Source: an actinobacterium LLX17
GTDB taxonomy: Bacteria; Actinomycetota; Actinomycetes; Propionibacteriales; Nocardioidaceae
Assembly (NCBI GenBank): GCA_000471045.1
Contig: KI301992.1
Span: forward strand, 2,905,452 to 2,969,451
Reading direction: 5' to 3'
DNA: 64,000 bases
Position numbers and translations under genes: made by a program. Within the stretch, counting starts at the first letter, position 1, and the number at the start of each line of letters is the position of its first letter. Of the stretch, positions 45,495 through 52,906 are shown in pieces. The notes under the pieces were generated by a model that worked only from the letters and a program-made list of their open reading frames with translations, was not told the DNA's origin and ran no database searches.

Positions 45495-46070
45495 TCACGG
45501 GAGGGTGATGGTGCCGCCCACGTTGGTCCAGCTGCCGTCGATCTCGACGTCCTGGCCCTGAGCCACGCCGAGGAAGGGGCACAGGAAGCCCGATGGGCTG
45601 TCCACGATGGTCACGTCGGAGTTGGTCACCGAGAACGTCTGGTTGCTGGTGTCGAACGTTCCGTCAACCTCGCCCCCAACGTTGAACGAGCAGCCCGCAG
45701 CCGACACGTACGCGGTGACATCGGTGATGGTTGCGTTCCACACCGTGCCGCCGACGTTGGAGCCGGTCGCGAAGTTCCACGTGCCGTTCGGGGTGACCGT
45801 GGTCGAACCGGCGATGTCGTTCGTGCAACCGCTGGCGAACAGGTCGTCGAGCACCCCGGTGTTGCTGACGTCGTCGAACTCACCGGCGAGGTCGAACTCC
45901 GGGCAGTACAGCTCCTGGTCGGCCTGGACGGCGGTGAACGTGATGCCGTTGCCCTGGAAGTCGACGTCGACCGTGGCCGCGCTGGCCGGGGCTGCCCCGG
46001 CCAGTCCTGCGGCAACCACCATCGCGCCGCCGGCCAGGCCCATCGAGATCTTGCGGTTCATCAGCTTCAT
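45495..46070 (-). CDS. Secreted Cys-domain protein C
   Basis: 191 residues. Signal peptide (KISMGLAGGAMVVAAGLAGA, APASA) and one family domain: ITFTAVQADQELYCPEFDLAG, ASGCTNDIAGS, GCSFNVGGEVDGTFDTSNQ and SGFLCPFLGVAQGQDVEIDG. AAGGAG precedes the ATG. This is the cleanest member and a good query for homologues. Proteins of this type are secreted or surface-bound; role unknown. Confidence 0.72.
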   Translation of the reverse strand: MKLMNRKISMGLAGGAMVVAAGLAGAAPASAATVDVDFQGNGITFTAVQADQELYCPEFDLAGEFDDVSNTGVLDDLFASGCTNDIAGSTTVTPNGTWNFATGSNVGGTVWNATITDVTAYVSAAGCSFNVGGEVDGTFDTSNQTFSVTNSDVTIVDSPSGFLCPFLGVAQGQDVEIDGSWTNVGGTITLP

Positions 46071-46094
46071 GATCGTGCTCCTTATACTGTGAGT

Positions 46095-46117
46095 CGGTGG
46101 TCTCTAGCCGACCACCG
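46095..46117. promoter_or_regulatory. Inverted repeat upstream of protein C
   Basis: CGGTGGTC, seven bases, GACCACCG, 25-47 bases before the start codon. It could be a 5'-leader hairpin or an operator. Confidence 0.4.
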
Positions 46118-46135
46118 GAGTGGGTGTTTCTTCCG

Positions 46136-46174
46136 CGGGCGCGGGGACTCGGTGATGACGAGGCCCCGCGCCCG
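46136..46174 (-). terminator. Hairpin terminator
   Basis: CGGGCGCGGGG (46136-46146) and CCCCGCGCCCG (46164-46174) form a perfect 11-bp stem beyond the stop of the gene at 46188. Confidence 0.75.
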
Positions 46175-46187
46175 AGGTCTTTGGGGG

Positions 46188-46901
46188 TCACCCGCCGAAG
46201 CGCGGGTTGTTGATCGTCAGGTCGATCGTGTTGTTGCTGCCAGGCACGAGCGCGTTGATCGGCACGGATCCGAACCAGGGGAAGAACCCGGGGATGTTGA
46301 AGAAGTTGAGCGGCGTGCAGCCGGTGAACTTGCCGATCGTGTAGGTGCCGGCGACGCGACCGCCGCCGTTGAGCGTGAAGGCTTCGCCCTCGGGGGTGCT
46401 GACCGAGATCTGCGCCGGGCTGATCGTGTGGCAGTTGCTGCCCACGGCGAGCGGCCACCAGATGCCGAAGACCCGCGTCTCGATGTTGCTGATCTTGATG
46501 TCGTAGGCGACATCGGACTCCAGCCGGGCCTCACCGAGGGGGCCGGTGGGGATGAGCGCGCCGGTCAGCTCGCCGACCTGCGTCAGCGTGACGGTGGCGC
46601 GAGCCGGGATGCCGAAGATGTCGAAGTTCAGCTGCTGGCTCGGAATCGGAAGCGAGCCGGCGACGATCTCTCCGGTCACCACGTCGAGCGTCGACTCCAG
46701 CGTCGACGGACCGATCGGCATCGTCGCGTCGACCTGCGAGCCGATGTAGGTGGTGCCCACCGCGTCGTAGTCGACGTTGAGCGTCGGGTTCGGGTCCTGG
46801 GCCTGGGCCGCGGGGGCCGAGCCGAGGAAGAGCAGGGACGCGGCGGCGGCCACGACGACCGCCAGGCGCGAGGTGCGGCGGGTGCTTTGCAGAACTTTCA
46901 C
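46188..46901 (-). CDS. Secreted beta-rich protein, unknown function
   Basis: 237 residues. Signal peptide (LAVVVAAAASLLFLGSAPAAQA). The mature part has alternating beta strands and one Cys pair (GSNCHTISPAQISVST; GKFTGCTPLNFFNIPGFF), ending VPGSNNTIDLTINNPRFGG. I recall similar secreted actinobacterial proteins with an NC...GC...GN pattern but no assigned function. GTG at 46901 has AGGAG upstream; a longer frame back to 46973 lacks one. It is divergent from the PucR 2 unit, with two motif 1 palindromes in between. Confidence 0.7.
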   Translation of the reverse strand: MKVLQSTRRTSRLAVVVAAAASLLFLGSAPAAQAQDPNPTLNVDYDAVGTTYIGSQVDATMPIGPSTLESTLDVVTGEIVAGSLPIPSQQLNFDIFGIPARATVTLTQVGELTGALIPTGPLGEARLESDVAYDIKISNIETRVFGIWWPLAVGSNCHTISPAQISVSTPEGEAFTLNGGGRVAGTYTIGKFTGCTPLNFFNIPGFFPWFGSVPINALVPGSNNTIDLTINNPRFGG

Positions 46902-47063
46902 GGGGTTCTCCTGGAGGAGTCGGAGTGGTGAGGGTGTGGTGTCGACCGCCAGACCCGACGTGATGTGACCCACGCCACGACTGCGATGACAACGCCATTC
47001 ACCACGAACACCCGGACGGGCTGCAAGGGCCCATCTGGGAAATCGGCCGATCGGGGTCGAAAA

Positions 47064-47081
47064 CTGTCACCTAGGTGACAA
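47064..47081. promoter_or_regulatory. Motif 1 palindrome, site d
   Basis: CTGTCACCTAGGTGACAA; the inner TGTCACCTAGGTGACA is a perfect 16-bp palindrome. Followed by CTTCCGG as at sites a-c. In the 564-bp gap between the secreted protein (46188) and PucR 2. Confidence 0.6.
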
Positions 47082-47096
47082 CTTCCGGAGCGATTG

Positions 47097-47112
47097 CTAC
47101 TCATGAGTCATC
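47097..47112. promoter_or_regulatory. Motif 2 site (CTACTCATGAGTCATC)
   Basis: CTACTCATGAGTCATC; its core ACTCATGAGT is self-complementary. 33 bp from site d, two helical turns less than at the Mce operon. Confidence 0.45.
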
Positions 47113-47159
47113 ACGGGCGTTCGCAGGTGAGGGCCGCGCAACAGGTTCGACACGAGAAG

Positions 47160-47177
47160 TTGTCACGCGGGTCACAA
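47160..47177. promoter_or_regulatory. Motif 1 palindrome, site e
   Basis: TTGTCACGCGGGTCACAA followed by GAAATG, matching sites f-h. Faces the PucR 2 unit. Confidence 0.55.
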
Positions 47178-47302
47178 GAAATGCGGCTCGTGGCACGTCG
47201 TTCGCGCCGCCCGCTGGACGAACGCCCCTCGCGCGGCATTCACTCTGACTGGCGCCCCGTGGGCCCGTCGTGGCGTGTCCGGTGAGTCAGGGAGGAAGCC
47301 AA

Positions 47303-47416
47303 GTGACGATGACGCAGCTGATTGCCCGCCCCGACCCCCGTAGGTTTAAGCGCTCTCGCGTGCGGCTCGCTGCCGGGGCGCTTGCGATGTCGGTGTCTGT
47401 GCGCGAGGCCGCATGA
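47303..47416 (+). CDS. Possible 37-residue peptide
   Basis: GTG start preceded by GGGAGGAAG at ideal spacing. The peptide has a basic first half (RPDPRRFKRSRVR) and a short apolar second half (LAAGALAMSVSV). No homologue known to me. Its position, 50 bases before the PucR 2 gene, would suit a leader peptide or a small membrane-active protein. Coding status rests on the ribosome-binding site only. Confidence 0.3.
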   Translation: MTMTQLIARPDPRRFKRSRVRLAAGALAMSVSVREAA

Positions 47417-47465
47417 GGCAGCTTCGATCGCCCCGCCCTAGCCCCCACGCGCCTGTCGTAATACT

Positions 47466-48752
47466 GTGACGCGTGACACATCGGCAGGTGGGGGTGGCCT
47501 CGGTGGCAAGGACGACTGGCGCGAAGCACTGCGTCCCTTGATGACCCAGCCTGCCGCGTCCCCCTTGCCGCCCGTGGCCGAGTTCGCCCGCCGGGCCCGG
47601 CCGCACGTGCCGGCCGTCGCGCAGACCGTCAGCGTTCATGTGGCTCGCGCGATCGGCCAGTACGCCGACGCCGCCGGACACGGCCGACAGCTCGTCGAGG
47701 ACGCCGTGGCCGCCGCGCTGCACGAGTTCCTCGACCTCTTCGACGGCATGCCGCACCGCGACCGAGCCGTGGGTCGTCAGTTCCGGGCTCTTGGCCAACG
47801 GCACGCTGCCCGCCACGACGACGTGTCGAGCCTCTATGCCGCGCTGCTCGTTGCCGGCACCCACCTGCCGTCGAGCCTGGTGGACGCCGGCGGTCCCTCC
47901 GTCGACGATCCCGCGGTGCTCGGCCGACTGTCGGCCGCCTCCCACCGCTACCTCGCACACCTGACCGACGAGATCTCCACCGGCTTCGCCGTCGCCCGCC
48001 GCCGGTTCGACCACGACCTCAGCCGTCGACGCCTGGCTGAGCAGCTGCTGACCGGCCGCGCGCAGGAACGCGACACCAGCGACGAGACCACCATCCGGAA
48101 GCTGCCCGCCGAGCTCGTCGTGCTCGTGGTCGACGCCGGCGAGCAGGCTGCCCCGGAGCCACCCGAGGCGCTCAGTGACGCGCTGGTGCTGCGCCGGGGG
48201 AACCAGGTGGTCGCCCTCGTTGAGCCGGCGGACGCCATCGCCGCCGTCGAGACGTTGTCCGAGGGGAACGACGTCCGGGTCGGCGTCAGCTGGCCGGTCG
48301 AGCCGGCGGCCGTGCCCGCCGCCTACCGCTGGGCGCGCCGCGTCATCACCCTGGCCCGCCGGGGCATCGTCGCCGACCAGCCCGTCCTCGACTGCGCCGA
48401 GCACCGCACCCAGATCTGGCTGCACGCCGAGCCCGAGCTGCGCCAGCGCCTGTGTCAGGACATGCTCGCCCCGCTGCTGGCCGAGACCCCCAACTCCCGC
48501 GAGATCCTGTCCGAGACGCTGCTGGCCTGGCTGGAGTCGCGCGACAGTGCTCCCGCCATCGCTGCCCGCCTCGGCGTGCACGCCCAGACCGTCCGCTACC
48601 GCTGGAAGCGCATCAACGAGCTGTTCGGCGAGGACCTCCACGACCCTGAGTTCGTCGTGCAGATCACCATGCTGCTGAAGGCGAGCGTGCCCCTGTGGAA
48701 GGCCGGTGACCAGCGCGACTTCGAGCGCTTCCAGACCGAGGCGGTGCGGTGA
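47466..48752 (+). CDS. PucR-type transcriptional regulator 2
   Basis: 428 residues. Helical N-terminal domain, central region with VRVGVSWPVEPAAVPAAYRWARRV and LHAEPELRQRLCQDMLAPLL (aligning with PucR 1), and the C-terminal HTH (ETLLAWLESRDSAPAIAARLGVHAQTVRYRWKRINELFG in pieces, about 350-390). The GTG at 47466 is the only start that keeps the full N-terminus; ATG at 47541 is an alternative. The stop overlaps the next gene by GTGA, which ties this regulator to the P-type-ATPase-like protein. Confidence 0.82.
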   Translation: MTRDTSAGGGGLGGKDDWREALRPLMTQPAASPLPPVAEFARRARPHVPAVAQTVSVHVARAIGQYADAAGHGRQLVEDAVAAALHEFLDLFDGMPHRDRAVGRQFRALGQRHAARHDDVSSLYAALLVAGTHLPSSLVDAGGPSVDDPAVLGRLSAASHRYLAHLTDEISTGFAVARRRFDHDLSRRRLAEQLLTGRAQERDTSDETTIRKLPAELVVLVVDAGEQAAPEPPEALSDALVLRRGNQVVALVEPADAIAAVETLSEGNDVRVGVSWPVEPAAVPAAYRWARRVITLARRGIVADQPVLDCAEHRTQIWLHAEPELRQRLCQDMLAPLLAETPNSREILSETLLAWLESRDSAPAIAARLGVHAQTVRYRWKRINELFGEDLHDPEFVVQITMLLKASVPLWKAGDQRDFERFQTEAVR

Positions 48753-49780
48753 ACGACGTGCTCGACGGCTACGGGATCCTCGCCCTGCTGGTCGTGATCG
48801 CTGCCGGTGTGGGCGCCTGGTTCGCGGCCCGCCCGATGGTGCTCGCCTCGGCGCACCGCCGTTCCGGCGACGCTCGCGCCCGCGTGCTGGGCAAGCAGGC
48901 GCTCGACGTGCTCGAGCGGCTCGACACCGTGGTGCTCGACCCCGTCGGCACCGTCACCGCCGGTGAGCTGAGCGTGGTCTCGGTCGACCCGCTCGACCCC
49001 ACGCACGATCGCAACCTGCGATGGTTCGCCGGGGCCCTGCAGCACACCGCCGACGACCCCGTCGCCAAGGCCATCGCCCGGCTCGCCGTGCGGGGCATCG
49101 TCACCGACGTGCAGCACGAGCCCGGCATCGGCACCACCGGCCGGGTCGACCGACACCCCGTGCGCGTGGGCAACCCCGACTGGATCGGTGTCGACGCCCC
49201 CGACGACGGCTGGGGCCGCACCGTCGCCGTGGAGGTGGACGGCCGGGCCATGGGCCACATCACCGTGGCCGACACCGTGCGCCCCCAGGCCGGTTCCGCC
49301 ACCGCGACCCTCACCGAGAGCGGCATGCGGGTGCTGGTGGTCGCGCCCAGCGAGGCGAAGGCGAAGCACCTGAGCGCCGCGGTGCAGACCGCCGAGGTGG
49401 TCGTCGCGCCGATCTCGGATCCAGCCTTCGTCCGCGGCCTGCGCGGCGACGGGAACGTGGTCGCCGTGGTGGGTCGCGCCGGACACTCGTCCGTCCCGCT
49501 CGACGCCGGCGACCTCACCGTCAGCGACGCCGTCGTCAACACACCGGCGGCCGTCGACATGGCCGACGTCGCGGTGCACCACGTGGCCTCCGTGCTGGTG
49601 ATGCTGCGCGGAGCCTTGTCACGCGTGCGTGCCGCCCGGCGGGCCGTCGTGGCGGTGACGGCCCTTGCGCTCCTCGGGCTGGTGCTCACGCCGTCGGGCT
49701 GGATCGATCTCTGTGTCCTCGTGGCCGCCCTCATCGCCCTACCGATAGCCCTCACCGCCCCACTCCTCCGCTGGCGGTAG
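48749..49780 (+). CDS. Degenerate P-type ATPase-like membrane protein
   Basis: 343 residues. One N-terminal membrane helix (ILALLVVIAAGVGAWFAA), then a HAD-like domain resembling the P/N region of P1B ATPases, then two C-terminal helices. The phosphorylation motif DKTGTLT is DPVGTVT (64-70) and the GDGINDAPAL motif is GRAGHSSVPL (about 240-249), so the Mg-binding aspartates are lost and transport activity is very unlikely. The membrane core with CPC is absent. Probably a sensor or a partner of PucR 2, with which it is translationally coupled (inference). It could also be a decaying gene, but the frame is fully open. Confidence 0.65.
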   Translation: MNDVLDGYGILALLVVIAAGVGAWFAARPMVLASAHRRSGDARARVLGKQALDVLERLDTVVLDPVGTVTAGELSVVSVDPLDPTHDRNLRWFAGALQHTADDPVAKAIARLAVRGIVTDVQHEPGIGTTGRVDRHPVRVGNPDWIGVDAPDDGWGRTVAVEVDGRAMGHITVADTVRPQAGSATATLTESGMRVLVVAPSEAKAKHLSAAVQTAEVVVAPISDPAFVRGLRGDGNVVAVVGRAGHSSVPLDAGDLTVSDAVVNTPAAVDMADVAVHHVASVLVMLRGALSRVRAARRAVVAVTALALLGLVLTPSGWIDLCVLVAALIALPIALTAPLLRWR

Positions 49781-49874
49781 GACTTTCCACAGGCCTTCCT
49801 TCTCGTCGCGCTGTGCGTCTGTCGTTCTTCGTAGGCTGCTTGTGGCCTCGAGGGGACGGGGTCAGACTGGAGAG

Positions 49875-50132
49875 GTGATCACGTTGCCGCTGGAGACCTG
49901 GGTCTCGATCGGGACCCTTCTAGGTGTCGGTTTGTCCCTGGCTGGTCTGATGCTCGCCACCACCCGGAGCCTGCGGACCGAGCTCAAGGGCGACATTGCC
50001 GAGCTGCGGACTGAACTGAAGAGCGATGTCGCTGAGCTGCGCACCGTGGTGGATCGGCTCGATGAACGCGTCTATGCCCTCGCCACCGGCCAGGCGCCAC
50101 GCCCGCTGATCGTGCCGCGCTCTCGCGACTGA
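49875..50132 (+). CDS. Small membrane coiled-coil protein, distant paralogue
   Basis: 85 residues: one TM helix (WVSIGTLLGVGLSLAGLMLA) and 11-residue repeats (LRTELKGDIAE, LRTELKSDVAE, LRTVVDRLDE). CAGACT plus six bases precedes the GTG, so leaderless expression is possible. Same architecture as the proteins at 16224 and 21177. Confidence 0.65.
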   Translation: MITLPLETWVSIGTLLGVGLSLAGLMLATTRSLRTELKGDIAELRTELKSDVAELRTVVDRLDERVYALATGQAPRPLIVPRSRD

Positions 50133-50142
50133 CGACAGAGCT

Positions 50143-50160
50143 TTGTCGCCCGGCTTACAA
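50143..50160. promoter_or_regulatory. Motif 1 palindrome, site f
   Basis: TTGTCGCCCGGCTTACAA followed by GAAATGG; the weakest match. In the 416-bp gap before PucR 3; no convincing gene seen in that gap. Confidence 0.45.
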
Positions 50161-50400
50161 GAAATGGGCTGTGCCCGTGCGGCTCACGGTAGCGTCTGAT
50201 GGCTGCTCAAGGTAGCGTAGCGAGGCTGCTAACGGTATGGTCCGCCCACTTCGTCCCTCGTGCGGACTGTCGACCACGAGCTCGACGATCCGGTGCAGAG
50301 GTCCCTCCTCGGGGCGGACCCAGGCTTTCGTGACGCACCCGCTCTAGGCACCCTGCTGACAACGTCACGCTCAGCGCGCCCGCCGCCGGAGTGACGTTTC

Positions 50401-50418
50401 TTGTCACGCGGCTGACAA
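50401..50418. promoter_or_regulatory. Motif 1 palindrome, site g
   Basis: TTGTCACGCGGCTGACAA, embedded in a longer symmetry (TTTC on the left, GAAA on the right). 130 bp before PucR 3. Confidence 0.65.
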
Positions 50419-50548
50419 GAAACGGGCCGCAGCGGGCCGATCCTGGGCCGAACCCTTGAGTGAGCCCGTGAAGCTGTGACTCAATCCTCGGGTCGCCCCC
50501 GCACGTGGGTGATCGGGAGCGCACGGCTGCGCGGAGGGAGGTGCTGAG

Positions 50549-51655
50549 ATGACCGTCGAAGCCCTGGCGAACGTGACGACGCCTGCACCGATGGCGCCGA
50601 GCGCCCTGCGTTCGACGAGCCTCGTCTTCCTGCAGCGCCGCATCGTCCGGGCCGTCGCCCGCGTCACCGACGACCCGTCCGACCTCATGGTGCGGCGCGC
50701 CGTGACTCTCTCGGTCGATGCCTTCCTGCGAGCCGACGGCCGACCCGAGCCCGCCGCCGCTCGCACCCGTCTGATGATGCGCCAGCTGGGCGCCGAGCAG
50801 TTCTGCGCCGGCCGCACCGTCGAGGAGGTCGACGCCGTCTTCGGCCGCATTCACGGCATCGTGCTGGGCGCCGTCACCCAGCTCGTGGGCAGCGACGTCG
50901 TGGGCCAGCGCATGCTGTCGTTCCGCTTCCGCCTCAAGCAGTTCCTGCACTTGCAGTGCCAGCACACCGTCGGCGGCCTGCTCGACGAACGCACCCGCCA
51001 GCTGCGCGGAGGCGTCGCCAGCCACGTGCCCCGCGGTAGCGCCGGGCTCAGCGGCCCTCCGCGCGACGGACTCTGGCGAGCCGTCGTGTCGGTCGACCTC
51101 GACCTGCCCGAGGCGCTCCGCCGCGATCCGCTGGTCGTCACGCAGTCCTCGCCGCTCGAGGCGCTGGTGCCGGCCTCCTTCGAGCTCGATCACCTGGCCG
51201 AGCTGCTGACCGATCAGGTCGTCATCGGCCCCGCCACCTCGTGGACGCGGGCTCCGCAGGCCACCGCGCTGGCCTGGCGCGGTGCCGGGCTGCTTCGGGA
51301 GGGGTTGGCGTTCGATGACCGGTTGATGGTGCCGTGCTCCGACCTCGCCGGCGCCTTGCTGGTCAGCGGCAACACGGTGATGTCCGACCTGCTCGTCACC
51401 AAGCACCTCAGCGATCTCGGGGCCGTGCAGCCGGCCCGCCGCGCCGACCTGGCTGAGGCGCTGCTGCACTGGCTCGAGCGCAACCTGCCCGCCAACACGC
51501 TCGCCCGCGAGCTGGGCATCCCGCCGCAGACCTTCCACGGGCGGCTCAACGCCGCGCGCGACCTGGTGGGCGACGCGATCGACGACCCGGCCCAACGGCT
51601 CGAGCTGATCGTCGCCCTCCGCGCCGCCATCCCCCACTGGAACCTCGTCGACTGA
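50549..51655 (+). CDS. PucR-type transcriptional regulator 3
   Basis: 368 residues. Helical sensor domain (SLVFLQRRIVRAVARV to about 150), a reduced central region (TSWTRAPQATALAWRGAGLL) and a PucR-type HTH (LAEALLHWLERNLPANTLARELGIPPQTFHGRLNAARDLVG in pieces, near 310-350). The recognition helix differs from regulators 1 and 2 (PPQTFHGRL for VHxxTVRxR), so its DNA target may differ. GGGAGG precedes the ATG. Confidence 0.82.
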   Translation: MTVEALANVTTPAPMAPSALRSTSLVFLQRRIVRAVARVTDDPSDLMVRRAVTLSVDAFLRADGRPEPAAARTRLMMRQLGAEQFCAGRTVEEVDAVFGRIHGIVLGAVTQLVGSDVVGQRMLSFRFRLKQFLHLQCQHTVGGLLDERTRQLRGGVASHVPRGSAGLSGPPRDGLWRAVVSVDLDLPEALRRDPLVVTQSSPLEALVPASFELDHLAELLTDQVVIGPATSWTRAPQATALAWRGAGLLREGLAFDDRLMVPCSDLAGALLVSGNTVMSDLLVTKHLSDLGAVQPARRADLAEALLHWLERNLPANTLARELGIPPQTFHGRLNAARDLVGDAIDDPAQRLELIVALRAAIPHWNLVD

Positions 51656-51725
51656 ACGGTTGGACCCATCCCACAACGGTTGCTGACGTTTGCTTGGGGT
51701 TGGTGCGCAGGTCACGTGGGGTGCC

Positions 51726-51731
51726 TAGCGT
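51726..51731 (+). promoter_or_regulatory. -10 of a leaderless promoter
   Basis: TAGCGT within GTGCCTAGCGTCGGG, seven bases before the ATG at 51739. It resembles the CCTAGCGTC string of the nirC and surface-protein promoters. Confidence 0.45.
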
Positions 51732-51738
51732 CGGGACG

Positions 51739-52710
51739 ATGTTCCAGATCCTTGCCGTGGCCGACTCCGGAGTGCTGGCCCGCCGCGTGACCGTGGCGGC
51801 GCACGAGCTCGGCATCGTCGTGCTGCCCGAGGACCCGTTCGACGGTGAGGCCGCAGCGATCGTCGCCCGTGCGGTTGCCGCCGGCGGCCAAGCCATCCAC
51901 CCGGGGGAGGCGCCGGTGGGCGCGCAGCTGGCGCTCGCGCGCGCTGCCGAAGCCGCAGGTCTGATCTTCGTCGGCGCCAGCGCCTCGGCTCTCGCCCCGC
52001 TCGCCGGCCCCGGCGCGCTCGACAACGCGGTGTCGGAGCTCGGCATCGGACGGGTGACGGGTGACGACGGCGGCCGTCGCATCGAGGTCCAGGTGCTGGC
52101 CGACCGCGACGGGGAGATCGTGCACCTGCGCGAGCGCGAGATCACCGGCGGAGGCGACACCGTGCTGGCGCCAGCCCCTCGCCTGGCCGGCACGGTGCGC
52201 TCCGGTCTGTGTCGTGATGCTGTTCGCATCGTCGGCCGTCTCGGGCTCACCGGTGCCGTGACCGTGGTCTTCACGGTGGTCGACGACGAGTACCACGTGG
52301 CCGACGTGCTGCCTGGCCTGCAGCTGGCCCACACGGTGACCGAGGAGGTCACCAACCTCGACCTCGTGCAGGCCCAGCTGCACCTCGCCGACGGTGCGCG
52401 GCTCACCGACCTGGGCCTCACCCAGGACGCGGTCCACGTGCGCGGCGTCGCCATCCAGTGCCGGGTCACGGCCGACGACGCTCGTGGCACCGCGCGCCGC
52501 CTGCCGGGTGGCCCCGGGGTGCGGATCGACGGAGAGCGATCTCGCGAGCGCGTGGCCGACGTGATGGCGGCCATGACCTGTCGAGGTCGCGACCTGGTGC
52601 AGGCGATGCGACGCACCCGCCGCGCGTTGGGCGAGTTCGAGGTGCACGGGTCGGCGACCAACCTGCCGGCGCTGCAGCACGCGCTCGCCGGTTCGGAGTC
52701 CGCACCCTGA
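51739..52710 (+). CDS. Degenerate biotin-carboxylase-like protein
   Basis: 323 residues. The N-terminal part aligns with biotin carboxylase (IHPGEAPVGAQLALARAAEAAG for [22 protein letters not shown]), and the middle aligns with the catalytic half (RRIEVQVLADRDGEIVHLRERE; LVQAQLHLADGARLTDLG; VRGVAIQCRVTADDA). Between them about 100 residues are missing, including the Gly-rich ATP loop and the ATP lysines, so it should not carboxylate biotin. Open frame and own leaderless start argue against simple decay. Role unknown; perhaps nucleotide-independent ligand binding or subunit interaction. Confidence 0.6.
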   Translation: MFQILAVADSGVLARRVTVAAHELGIVVLPEDPFDGEAAAIVARAVAAGGQAIHPGEAPVGAQLALARAAEAAGLIFVGASASALAPLAGPGALDNAVSELGIGRVTGDDGGRRIEVQVLADRDGEIVHLREREITGGGDTVLAPAPRLAGTVRSGLCRDAVRIVGRLGLTGAVTVVFTVVDDEYHVADVLPGLQLAHTVTEEVTNLDLVQAQLHLADGARLTDLGLTQDAVHVRGVAIQCRVTADDARGTARRLPGGPGVRIDGERSRERVADVMAAMTCRGRDLVQAMRRTRRALGEFEVHGSATNLPALQHALAGSESAP

Positions 52711-52730
52711 CGAGCGGGGGAACCCACTTC

Positions 52731-52748
52731 TTGTCACCCGCGTGACAA
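52731..52748. promoter_or_regulatory. Motif 1 palindrome, site h
   Basis: TTGTCACCCGCGTGACAA flanked by TTC and GAAA, a near-perfect copy of site g. Lies between the biotin-carboxylase-like gene and the cyclase gene. Confidence 0.65.
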
Positions 52749-52815
52749 GAAAGTGATCCGATCGGGCCGGCCACAGGATCAATCCCCGCAATCGCTGGAT
52801 CCGAGCCCAGGGTCC

Positions 52816-52834
52816 GCCTAGGTTCTTCCTAGGC
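52816..52834 (+). promoter_or_regulatory. Inverted repeat before the cyclase gene
   Basis: GCCTAGG, five bases, CCTAGGC: perfect 7-bp arms, about 75 bases before the GTG. Possible operator. Confidence 0.45.
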
Positions 52835-52906
52835 ACCGAACCACCGTGGGGGCGGCTCGGTGCCGCCCTACCACCGCGCATCGAGAAGAGGTGCGAGGAT
52901 GCGGAC

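Noticed and set aside
50199..50333. 44-codon frame after a TAGCGT string
   Set aside because: Only three bases separate the TAGCGT from the ATG, no ribosome-binding site, Arg/Pro-rich composition; probably chance.
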